Positions 26,501 through 38,500 of a DNA stretch of 64,000 nt are shown here, piece by piece. The notes below the pieces were generated by a model. It worked only from the letters and a program-made list of their open reading frames with translations. It made no database searches and was not told where the DNA came from. The translations under genes and the position numbers were made by a program. Source of the DNA: Phytophthora hibernalis (Eukaryota; Oomycota; Peronosporomycetes; Peronosporales; Peronosporaceae); assembly GCA_012656075.1 (NCBI GenBank), contig JAAKBF010000194.1, forward strand, positions 124,001 to 188,000, given 5' to 3'. Each line of letters opens with the position of its first letter. Position 1 is the first letter of the stretch.

Positions 26501-29500
26501 CAATGAATTCAATTGGGCGTGGTCCCAGTAGCCCCGCCGTAACTTTCCAGACTACAGAACTAACAGCTCCGGGAACAAGCCCACAAATTGCGTTAGTGAA
26601 TCGAACTGGTGGACTACTTACAGTCGATGTATCCACCCCGCTGGATACAGGAGGGGCCCCATAACAGGCTACATATTGTACTTTGTTGACCAGGATGGAA
26701 CTAATACGGTTAGTACTGGGTGCCAGAACACCCCTCCATAGTATCTCACTGATTGAAAAACTTGTTGCTTACCCAGATGGCCTACAATGGCACTGGACTA
26801 CCTTCGTCGTTGATCCGTGTCAGTGTTGCCAAGGCAAACACAATGTATAATCTTCAAGCAAAGGTTTGTAAATAAATCATTTTCGACGGCAGAACTCGAA
26901 AAGATTGACGATGTTCACTATTTGACCACAGGCGATAAACTCTGTAGGATCGGGAGATCTGTCCCAGTCATTCGCATTCCTAAGTGGAGCACTATCACGG
27001 CCAGGACCACCTCGATTCCCCAGCCTTCCTCTCTCGATAACGGGTGGGGCAATTAAGCTAATTCTAAAGCCTCCAGTTGACACAGGTACGTATTCATTGT
27101 GTTGTACAAATGTGCAGAGAGGCACTACTGAAACTCGATTTTCGTACAGGTGGCTACGACGACATATCTTACTCGATATATTACCGTGAACAAGGATCAG
27201 ACAAAAGATTTCGCCAGGCATATTACAACGCGCAAGGTTTAAACATCACGGTTTTTCGTTTGGCAGCGGATACTGTCTATGACATGGTTGGAGTTTCAAT
27301 TCTCAAGGAAGATACCAACGAGCTTGATGGAGGAAATATCTCCCTTTCCGAATCAAGTATCGCTCTTTCAGAGAATGTGTCAAGGAAACTGGTCAAAAGC
27401 GGCTACTTCGACTTCGGGGTAAGCGTTAATCTTTTCCTTTATTACTACAGTACTTTTCACTCTAATATGCATCGTCCCTTTAACGAATAAGGGATATATA
27501 TTCGCGGTTGACGCCTCACTAGCTCCGTCGGACTCCTCCATAAACTACATTTCATCCCAAAGCAGTGATGGATCCGTGGCTATTATGGATTTGGTGAACT
27601 TCGACGTGCACGACATTTTCGTGCGGGGTGCGTATAGTGAGGTCACAAACTTCACTACGCTGTCACCGACAAGACCAGGGGTCCCACCAGAGTCTTTCCT
27701 GGATTTTTCGACCGGCGGGGCACTTAATATACGCATTTCCTGGCCCGACGATACTGGTAAGTTGCGTGATATTCTATAATGTCTTGGCTGGCGACTAACC
27801 CATTTTGCAACAGGTGGAGTTCCCATCACGAGCTATGAGTTTTATATTGACGACGAAATGGTGAGCGTGCAAAACTGCAATTACCGGGGGAAATAAACAC
27901 TAATTATCGACGTTTTATTACACTATAGGTGGAAGGAAAATTGTACAGCTACTCATCACAAGACGAATTTGCCCTTGACGTCACAGTGGAAGTCGGTGGT
28001 CTAGCTCCTGAAACATCCTACAGCTTTTACTATATCCCGATAAATGATGCATCGGCGTGTCCTGGCATGGATGACGATATTCCTGTAAAAGCTACGTTTG
28101 AGACGGATGTAGCCTCCCTACCAGACCTAGTTCAACTCATACGTGCTTCAGGAGCAACTGGAGGTGGAATTCATGTGGAAATGAAAGCTCCAAATGACAG
28201 GGGCAGCGATAGTGACCTATATTACCAAGTCTACATGAGTCCCAGCAGATCAATACCGGTCTGGACTCTCGTTTATAATGATACGAATAACGCGTACTGG
28301 CAGACCAAGCTAGAGAAGGTGACCGAGTATTTGTTCAAGGCTACTTGCTTGAATGAAGTGGGATACTCCAATTTCTCAGCAGTCTATGCGCTCCGGACAA
28401 CGCTAGTGTCTGCTCCTGGCCCCCAAGCGGTTTGAACTCAACAAGTGCAACAGGGGGTATGATTCATCTTACTTGGAATAGTCCAGATGATGATGGCGGC
28501 AGTGCTATCACTTTCTACTCAGTGCACACGAAAGATACAAGTGGTGAAGTAAATTTGGAAAAAGAAGTGGAGATGACCGAGATTTATTTTGGAGGATTGC
28601 TCGCAAATCGGAAGTACGAGTTCAAAGTCTATGCGGCAAATAACTTAGGCATCGGATCGGATCCTGAAGTCGGGAAATTTTCAACTGTGGCCGCTACACT
28701 GCCATCAGTACCCGGAGCACCGGTTGTTCTCAAATCGTCCGGAGGTTCCGCGACGTTAAAATTGCCTGTACCAAATGATACAGGAGGGGTCAAAATTGAC
28801 GATTTGTCGTGTATTGTGTATGCAAATGGTGTGAAGTTACCAGCAAACTCAGTTTTACGACTGTCCACTGTATCTGTTGTTCCAGCTCCCTCTAGTGCAC
28901 GACGCTTGCTATCAAGACAGCTCGCGACGGACGATGAATCAGTTATTTATGTTCTAGCCGGAGGCTTATTTCCCTCGGTGACTTACTCATTTACTGTTCA
29001 AGTGACTAACAGCGTGGGGGAAGTGACAGCACCAGCCGTATCGACGGCACAACATCAGTCGTTTCGGTTCCCGGCGCACCAGAGCCACCAACCACCGTAA
29101 CATCTACTGGAGGTGCTCTAGAGCTGGCGTGGTTAGATCCAGTCGATACTGGTGGAGCCCCGATATTATCGTACCGACTTAGTATGACGAGATCGGGCAA
29201 GGAAGTAGGAAGCTGCGAAGGGATGACTTTATCGTGCACCATTGGAAATTTGGTGTCCGAAACAGATTACGGAGTAACTTTGGTTGCCTATAACCCTATA
29301 GGAGAGTCTCTACCCAGCACCCTTGCTACGTTCGCAACTGGAAAGATTTCAACCCCCAAGAACCTTTGAACCCCGCATAGGAAGTGTGTCCAATCAGTTG
29401 GTAGTTATCGAATGGAATGCATGCCTAGACTTTGGCGGGGCTAATGTTGACACCTATCGCGTGGACGTGGTAGAAGTATCAACCAATCTGATGATCTCAG

Positions 29501-32500
29501 GAAGCGTTCCATTGGTGCAACAGACTGTCACTATCACTGGGTTGTCTCCAATAACAGACTATGTTGCTACAGTGGTAAGTTATGATTCACTGTTCAGTCA
29601 TAGTCAGCCAAGCAAACTTACATGCTGTGCGTTGTATTCAACAGCGAGTAGTAGGGGATGGTTTACAAGGAAAAGCTAGCAAGACGATTAACTTCAAGAC
29701 ACCGCGATCGCCCAACCAGCCTCGGCCGCCTGCAGTTGGCTGTCGTAAGCACTACCTGTAGTTTATGAGATGTCATTATTTTTGTGTTATTGACAATACG
29801 CTTTGCATAATTTGTAGATTCACGAACAGTGGCAAACGTTTTTGGGAGGCTGAGGATGATGCGAAGAGCTATATTCTTTATCGGAATGGAGAAGTTCTAA
29901 GTGACAATGGGGTCGACATCACGTTTGAAGATACTATTGAACTTGGTACTACGTATACTTACAAAATTCAAGTAAGAAAACTGGACGGGACGTTAAGCGT
30001 TTTCAGCGAAGAAACTCAATTTGTAGCAACAGCTCCGATCTCCATCGGCTTTGATTGCTTTGGTACCAAAGGCCATATTCACTGGCACGATTACCACAAT
30101 TCTGATCACGAAACGTGGACAATAACCCCAGAAAACCAAGCCGGGATCTTGATAAATGTAAGTTCGTTGCCTTGAATGACTTTTAACTCTGTGGATACTA
30201 ATCTGTTTACTGGCAATCTCTGCTATTCTAGATTACAATGTTTTCTCTCGAATGCAATCACGACAGCTTCGCCGTCAGTGTAGTGTCAAGCGGGGCCACT
30301 ACGCAGCTTTGGAAAGGCGGGTGCCAACGAGAAGGAAATTTTATTATATCCACCGCAGCTAATGTTGATAGCGTCATAATTTCGTTTTCATCAGACGGAA
30401 GTATCACCTATGAAGGGGTGGCACTACACTACGAATCGGTGGGTTCTTCAGACGCAGTACAAGCCCTAACAGTGCCATGTCCAGCCTCGTCCAGTGGTCC
30501 ATGCTCACTAAATGGTGCTTGCCGAAGCGGTTCTTGTTTGTGTTTTAGCGGCTTTGTGGGGGAAAGCTGCAGCAATGCTGTTTTTTGTCCAGATGATACT
30601 ACGACTTGTTCTTCTTCGACGTGCGATCCTGTTTGTCTGCAGTCTCAAAATGATGTTATTGTGGTAAGTGTAAATGGTGATGATATCCAGGGGACCGGTC
30701 AGCATATGGACACCTCTCAAAGCGGAACAGATCCTAAGGCTGTAAAATCTCTCCGACGAGCTCTGGAGCTGGTGAAATCCAGCCAGACAATACTTGTTTA
30801 TCCTGGTACGTACAGTGGACCTGATAACTGCGGTGTGACAGTGTCAACCTCAAATATTATTATTCGCGGGCTGAGGGGTGCTGCAGCCACAATCATTGAT
30901 TGTAAATCACTACTCCGTGGTTTAATTATTGATGGTGCCACGGTTCGGTTGACTGGTTTCACACTGCAAAACACTATCACTACCGCTAATGGTGGATCGA
31001 TAAGTGCTTCTGGCGCAAAAGTTCAAATTGAGAACTCATACATCATCAATGGAATTTCACAGCAGTCTGGGGGTGCCATTTTTGCCTTTGGCTCAGATAT
31101 TACCCTCATTACTTCTCAAATTAGAAACAGCTCCGCTGTTATGAAAGGAGGAGCTATTTTTCTGGATAAATCAAGCCTAATTCTCGACCATTCTGTCATT
31201 CAGTTTTCAACAGCAAGTCAAGGCGGCGGGATATTCGCAGAAAATACCGTCAGTGTACATGGTGATTCTTCAAGCAAGCTTTGGGAAAATTCGGCTACTG
31301 TAAATGGTGGTGGTATATGCTCGAGTGGGGAAATCGATATACAGACGATAACCATCGTTCAAAATTCTGCTGCAGTCGGTGCAGGGATGGCAGCAATCAG
31401 TGGGAAAGCAACGCTCTTGAATGTGGAAATAGCGAACAACGCAGCAACAAACGATGGCGGGGGAATCGCTCTACTAAATACTGCAGATATTTTCTTGAAA
31501 TCATCTCCAGTCCGTTTGAATCATGCCGACCGTAATGGTGGGGGAGTTTACGTGGGGTCTAATGGCACATTTGAAAGCAACTTGGGGTCGGAGATCTCCA
31601 AGTGCATGGCTGGTAAGTTGATGCTTTAACATGTACATATGTTGGATACTAACATTTATGACAAATACTGGCTCGTATAGCTTCTGGAGGGGGGCTGTAT
31701 GTGGATGATTGGGCTCGCCCAACTATCAACGGTCTCACTGTACTCGCTTCGTCAGCTACGCTATCTGGGGGCTGCGCTGCGTTTTCACGAACGTCCGCAC
31801 TTTTGAACATTGCTGTTCTTAAGGGATGTAATGCACCTGTAGGAGGTGGAATCTATGTCAGAGCTGAAAGTAAGGTCACGATGTCAGACGCTTTAATCAC
31901 TGAAAGCACAGCAAATACTGGAGCCGGAATGCACATCGATTCCAGCACCGTCATAGGAGTAAATGATGGGATACCATCAGTGGTTCGTGACAACCAGGCT
32001 CTCGTCGCAGGAGGGGCGTATTTCTTAGTGGAACACATACTTCTTTCCAGTTGTTTGACGTACTAAACTGCTCGGCACCTCAAGGAGGGGGCATTTTCGC
32101 ACAGAATGCGTTACTATTGACGATATCCTCGGTTCACATTTATAAGAGCAAGGCAACCATAAGCGGCGGTGGGCTATATACAATCGCGTCCACGATCATA
32201 GTGCTAGATTTCAAAGTGACCGAAAATTCCGCGGTGATCGGTGGTGGAGTGTTCGCTGCCGACTCAAGTCTTTCCGGAAGTATATCCATCAGTGACAATG
32301 CGGGAGATCGAGGAGGTGGAGTGGCTACTTCGGGTTCCTCGATGCTGGACGGGGCTTCTATCTACTCAAACACAGCATTACAGAACGGAGGAGGGTTATC
32401 AGTGGAGATGGGCATTTTATCCTTGAAATCCACGGCAATAAAATCGTGTTCTTCCCCAACTGGTGTTGGCGGGGGTATATCGATTTCAAGCGCTGAGGTC

Positions 32501-35500
32501 AAACATTATGCTTTGACAGTGCAAAATTGTTCGTCTCTTCGCGGTGGAGGAATTTATGCTAATGCTTCCTCATTCTACCAGTCTCCACATACAGAGAGTA
32601 CTGGCATCAGTCCGCATGCCGCAGTAGTATCTCAATGTTTAGCAGCGGAATATGGGGGAGGTATCTTTATTGACGGAGAGGGAACGATGATCAGCGACGT
32701 GGTAATAACCAGCGGCGATGCACCTTTTGGTGGCGGGCTTGCAGCTCTTAAGGCAAAAAATGTGTCGCCCTTAACGCTGACATCTCCTCTTCAACTGCCA
32801 CGAAATCGGGAGGAGGACTATTTTCGGTCCTGGTGCGAATTGTGTATTCCGTGATTCTTGGATCACAAAGAATCAGGCTGTAGAATCTGGCGGTGGACTA
32901 ACCGTTCAGGATGCTACGTTGTATCACTCTAACGTGGAAATCGCCAGTAATCTAGCCCCAAGCGCTGGTGGAGTTTACATAAAGAGTGATTTGTTACTGT
33001 CTGCCGTCTTGTGGTGGAATGGTACGGCGACTAAAATTTCCCGTATCCGCGCTAATATCATCAGCCCCCAAGGGAAATGGAGCAAACGTGCTGGTTAATT
33101 GTTCAGACGCGTGTATGATATCGGGTACCCAGATCTTGGATGGAAATTTACAAGTCGGACACGGGCAGGGATGTTTGTAAACGGTAATGGTCATGTAACG
33201 ATTTCAGACTCCTTGATTGCAAACAACTCCGCTGTACAAGGTGGCGGCATTGCAATAAGCGGCGGAAACGTAACATCATTCAACAATGTAGCTGTGGTGG
33301 GAAATGTAGCAAGTGACGGTGGTGGTGGATTGTTTGCGGAAAGCTTGGAGCTGTATTCTCCAGAGATTGACCTTGTCAGCTGTGTATTTTATAACAACTC
33401 TGCAGATAATTTCGGCGGGGCGATTCTACTTCGTGGGGTGTACTTGTACACTTCAGTCCTGTTAGTAGTTGAGAATCGTGTGGTGAATCTTGACACTGGC
33501 AGTGGTGGTGGTCTCTACGCTGAAAAAGCAGCGAGCGTCATGGCTGACAGTTGGCTGTACTTATCGAATGATGCAACGATTGGTGGTGCAATTACTGGAG
33601 TGACCGCTTCCGAGGTAAGTCTCCTCACTGCCAACATCACGCGTGACTCAAAAACATTTTCACGGAGACGTGGCAAGATCTTTTCCGCAATCTGGTGGGC
33701 TTCGAGTATGTAGAAGGGCGAGCTAAATACGAAGTGGCCGTGCAGCGAGGTGGTCTCATCTATCTTTCGGATAAAGACTCACTCTTGGAACTTTTGTCGT
33801 CTTTCGTGACACACGGATCAGCAGACGCTGGAGGAGGGCTCTACATCAATGCTAATGCCTTTCTTTACAGCGAAGAGTCCGAGATCAGCTACAACAGTGC
33901 CATCGAGCGTGGAGGGAGTGTGTGTGTATCAAATGGTGCTCAAGCTTACTTCGTCAACGTTCAGGTGATACACAGTGGTAAGTGATGTGTCGTTTGAATT
34001 GCTGCTTTGACATGAGCAAATTTAACTGGTGCTATTGTTGTTGTTGTTGCACACTCAGAATCCAAAACTTCTGGGGGCGGGATTTTTGTAGAAACATCGG
34101 CTAAAGTTTATGCGGAGAGCTCCAACGTATCGAACAACTTTGCGGATGATTCTGGCGGGGGTATTTACGTGGACACAGGAGAGAAAAACGCTGTAACTTT
34201 GAATGGCTCCTCAGTGGATCAAAACATTGCGAATGGCGATGGCTGTGGTGTTTTTATTGGTCGAGAAGCTATCTTATCTGGTATCAAGTCTCAGTTTGTG
34301 GGGAATGGTGGGATGACATCCAGCGGAAAAAATGAAGCTGGGGTGCAATATCTGCTGTTGATGGTGTTGTGAAGCTGACAAGCTGTACTCTTGCAAATAA
34401 CACTGCACAAGTTGGAGGGGCAATCCATGTTGACCGCAGCGGTACAGCTACGATCACTGATTCACAATTCGTGGGTAACACTGCCGATCAAAGTGGTGGC
34501 GCAATTGCAACGAACGTAAATGCAAAGGTCATTATCGCTCTGAAGACTTCATTTGAACGCAACATGGCGTATGTCGGTGGGGCATTTGCAGCGACTGATA
34601 ACTCTTCTGTCTCGTTATCATCGGTAATATTTCAGAACAACCAGGCCAACGAACAAGGTGGTGCCATTTACGTTACCGATCAAGCGAAACTTACGTTGAA
34701 GCTGGGAAAGCTGACAAGCAATAGTGCTGCTTCAGGCGGCGCTCTCTATGGTGACAGTCAATCCATCGTTGGCATCTCGGACTGCCAGTTTATCTCCAAC
34801 AGAGCATTTTCTCGTGGAGGAGCACTATACTACCAATCCATTAAAAATGCTACGACCACAAGAATTGCGTGCACAGGAAATAGTGCACCAAGCGGTGGGT
34901 GCATCTTTGGAGGTCGTACGATGAGGATCTGACGGTGCTGCACCCATGCACTTCTTGCACCATGGAGTCGAACGCAGTATATGATATTGCAACAAATACG
35001 AGAAATGTCCAAGTGCTGTGGTGGCCTGCGAACGTAACAAGTGGAGTAAAAATGCTTGAACCACCGGATGAGGAGTCGATTGAAGCTATTGAAGCACGGA
35101 ATGAAACCTTGGAGGCCGCTTCCTATGTATGGCCTCGACTTCAAGCTGTCGATCTGTACGGGCAAATTGAAGTGCTGGATAACCAAACCGAATGTATTGT
35201 GAGTGATGGCCTGTGTAGTGAGAACATTGAGCGGTTGTTCTTTGAGCCCCACACCCTATTCGTGCTGCGACCGGAGTGATTTCCTATCGCGAATCGTCTT
35301 TCACCGCAGCAAACCGAACCCCTGAAGAGGATATTTACACTACACACGTTTCGTGTGATCTACCGGAGTCAGAAGTTCGGTCGTTTGACATGAACTTCAT
35401 GTTGTTACCATGCCAGCCGGGATTCTCAGTCAATGAAGGGTGAGATCAAATATTCAGCTCACAAGTAGAGACTGGGTTTTTGAGGCTAAGATTTTCACTG

Positions 35501-38500
35501 TTTTGCTTTAACATCCAGGTTTTGTGAGCGCTGCCCAAGAGATATGTACAGGTAGACGCCGATTGCTACTAGATCAGCGAATATTGATTGTGTCTACTAA
35601 CCCTGATATTTGTTTTGGTTCTGTCGGGAAGTTTGGATGGTATGAAGTGCTTTGATTGCCCGGCCGGGCGAAATGTAACATGACAGTACGGCGTGCTACG
35701 GAGACAATTGCACAAGAACTGGGCACCGTTTCGCCACGCACTAAAGAAGGCTTTTATTTGTTTTATGCTCCGGCGTCAAAAGAAGAGTCGAGTTGTTTCA
35801 AGCCTTCTGGGTGGAAGGATGCGGACCCATGCAAGAAGCTTGCCCTGGAAAACTCGTCGAGAAGTTTATCGGATGTGATCTACGAGTGCTCGAACTACAA
35901 TGATTTCAATGTGTACTGGGACGATGAGCGACTTTTTCCTGTCTTTCAGGAAAATCTTTCTACACTTGCGATGTAATGCTGTGATAATGACCTGTTGATC
36001 TAGGTATCTCTGGAAATACTGATTGAATTGTGATTTCGGGTAATTGTGTGTAGGTTGAGGGGGCATGCCAGGCCGATATTTCAATCGAGACAGTCAATCT
36101 AGCTACGGAAATGGCTTCGACAGTGAGCAATGTGTCATGTGCTAGCGGATACGATCTTACAATCTGCTCAGTATGTGCCACCGGGTTCAAGCGAGCCACG
36201 GACAATTCGTGCCTGCGTAAGAAGAGCTTTGAATCGCTCACCTCGTTCAAACCATCAATATTTAAACTTACAAGTACTTGTGTGTGGTTTTGTTACGTAG
36301 CATGTGATCAAGCAAACGCTGAGGTTCGAGCTTCAGTTAGATGGCAGAATTTTGTCATACCAGTGCTATTGCTTCTTGCACTTGCTAGTGGCGTTTATGG
36401 AGTTCGGATTTATCTTCGAGATCTCACGGAAATCGGTTTACTTGCGAAAGCCGAGGCTGATAGGCGGCTGAAGCCTCCAAATTCTAAAAGGGTGCGAGGA
36501 TTCCATTAAGTACTAGTATAAAATACCGGAGACAATCAATCGTAGCGGTGGAGCGAGTGGATCGAGTGAAGGACAAACTGAAAGCTCTTTTCAAGAACTA
36601 CCAGAATCGAAACGCAAAAATGTTGTTTGGCGTCGATGTCAGTCCACCTGCAAGGACGTTCCCAGTTAGCCCAAGCAAGTTCAAGATTTTCATCGGTTTT
36701 TCCAGATTTTCGGCAACTTTCAAAGCTCTTTCGTCGTGAAGTGGTCCTCTAACATTCAAAGTGTCATGAATTTCTCACAGAAGTTCAATCTGGTACGTTT
36801 AGAACAAGCTTGGGGTGATTTTTCTACGGAGCTAACTAAAAGGCTTCGATTAGGACTTCGTTGCAATCGCAGGCATCGACTGCGTGGTCACAAAAACTTT
36901 TACTTCGACTTCACGTGAGTGTTCACTTGTTGCTTTATCATGATCTTGCTTTGATTTCCTAACTTGAGCGTCTGTTTGTCTGGAAAATTTTGTGTTAGTG
37001 TCACTGTGACCCTCGTTGTGTTTGCCCTCACGATTATTACCGCATACTTCTACGCTGGGATGCGCAGCTATCGTTCAAAACTCCAACTCATTCCTCGCAA
37101 TTGTTTGCGCTGTGGACTTCAGTGCTGGAGAGTGAAATTATTCGAAATGACGACGAAAGTTTTAACCCACTTCTGCTACTAAGAAGCTGGTGGCAGACCT
37201 ATAGCTTCTACAAGAATGACTCACTTGCTAGTGTGGCGGAGGAGGCAAAAGAAATTTCCCGAAATGAAAACACTGTCGCGGTGTCGACTCTCAAGGAGAC
37301 TCGGTCGCTGAAGCGCAAGTTCGGGATGTCCCAAGTGCGAACCCCTACCTAGGCTTGTTCCGCTCGATTCATTCGAAGTGTCCTGTAAAACGCCATTTTC
37401 TCTCCGGTGCGATTCTTGATCGTACAATTCGTAGTAACCTACGGGTGTGGCAAGCTCGAGTCAAGTTGCGTATGAACTACCTGACGTACCGTAACAAGTG
37501 CCTAAAGCTCTACTGCTGGATGGCTCTCTTCCTGTATCCGTCGGTGTCCAAGACAATTTTGACTGTCTACAACTGCCAGGAGGTCGGAGACGTCTTTTAT
37601 CTGGTGACAGATCGTCGCCTCGTGTGTTACCGAGGACAATGGGCGCTGTTTGGCGTGATTGCGACAATTGGCGTCGTGGTATGGGTCGTCGGAATCCCAT
37701 TCTTCTTCGGCATACTCATCTGGTTGGCACAGGATCGTGGTGTATCTGCGTCTGAAGTTGCTGCGCAAACCGTATATGCGTGCTCAACGACACAAGTGGC
37801 TCAAAGAAGTGGAGAAGCAGCAAGTCACAGATGGGCGATTTGTTCGCCACATGGATAGTCTTGAAGTACAAGACGAAGAGCTGACAAAGTACATGAAGTG
37901 CAAAAACTTGATGGTACTGTAGTTCATGTCCTTGCTGTATGCTTCGAAGTAGCCTGAGTGAATACTTACCCCCGCATTTGTATGCAGGATTCCACGGTGC
38001 AAGCGCGACTCGGATTTATTTATGCCGAATGTAAGTGATGTAACAGACATTGCTGCTTGAGAATTGCTCTGACGGTATTAAGTTGTGCCCTACAGATACA
38101 AACGATTACTGGTGGTTCGAAGTTGTGGATCTTTCGAAAGCTGTTCCTGAGTGGTGTGATTATTTTCGTGGAAAACGGAAGTGTCGAACAAGTTCTACTT
38201 GCGCTTGGTGTTTGGTAAGCCTCAGTTGGTACAGTTTGTGATTGACTGCACTTCTACAATTTTCTAACCATCAAATGTTTGCTAAATCTTTGTGTCACGA
38301 TATACAGCCTGATGACGATGTGGTTCTTGCTATATTTCCAGCCCTATGATGGATACTCTGACAATCTAATCGCAAGCATCACCCAGTTACAGCTCTTTTT
38401 CACATTGTGGCTTGGAGTCATGATCCGACTGAACGATCTCAATACTGAGTCACTGATCAACGTTCAGCTATTGAGTTTTGTGCTAGTTGGCACCTGCATC

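Noticed and set aside
30655..34925. Pectate lyase enzyme
   Set aside because: The coil pattern is a parallel beta-helix, but no catalytic Asp/Arg cluster or calcium-site pattern stands out, and it is embedded in an adhesin-like protein.
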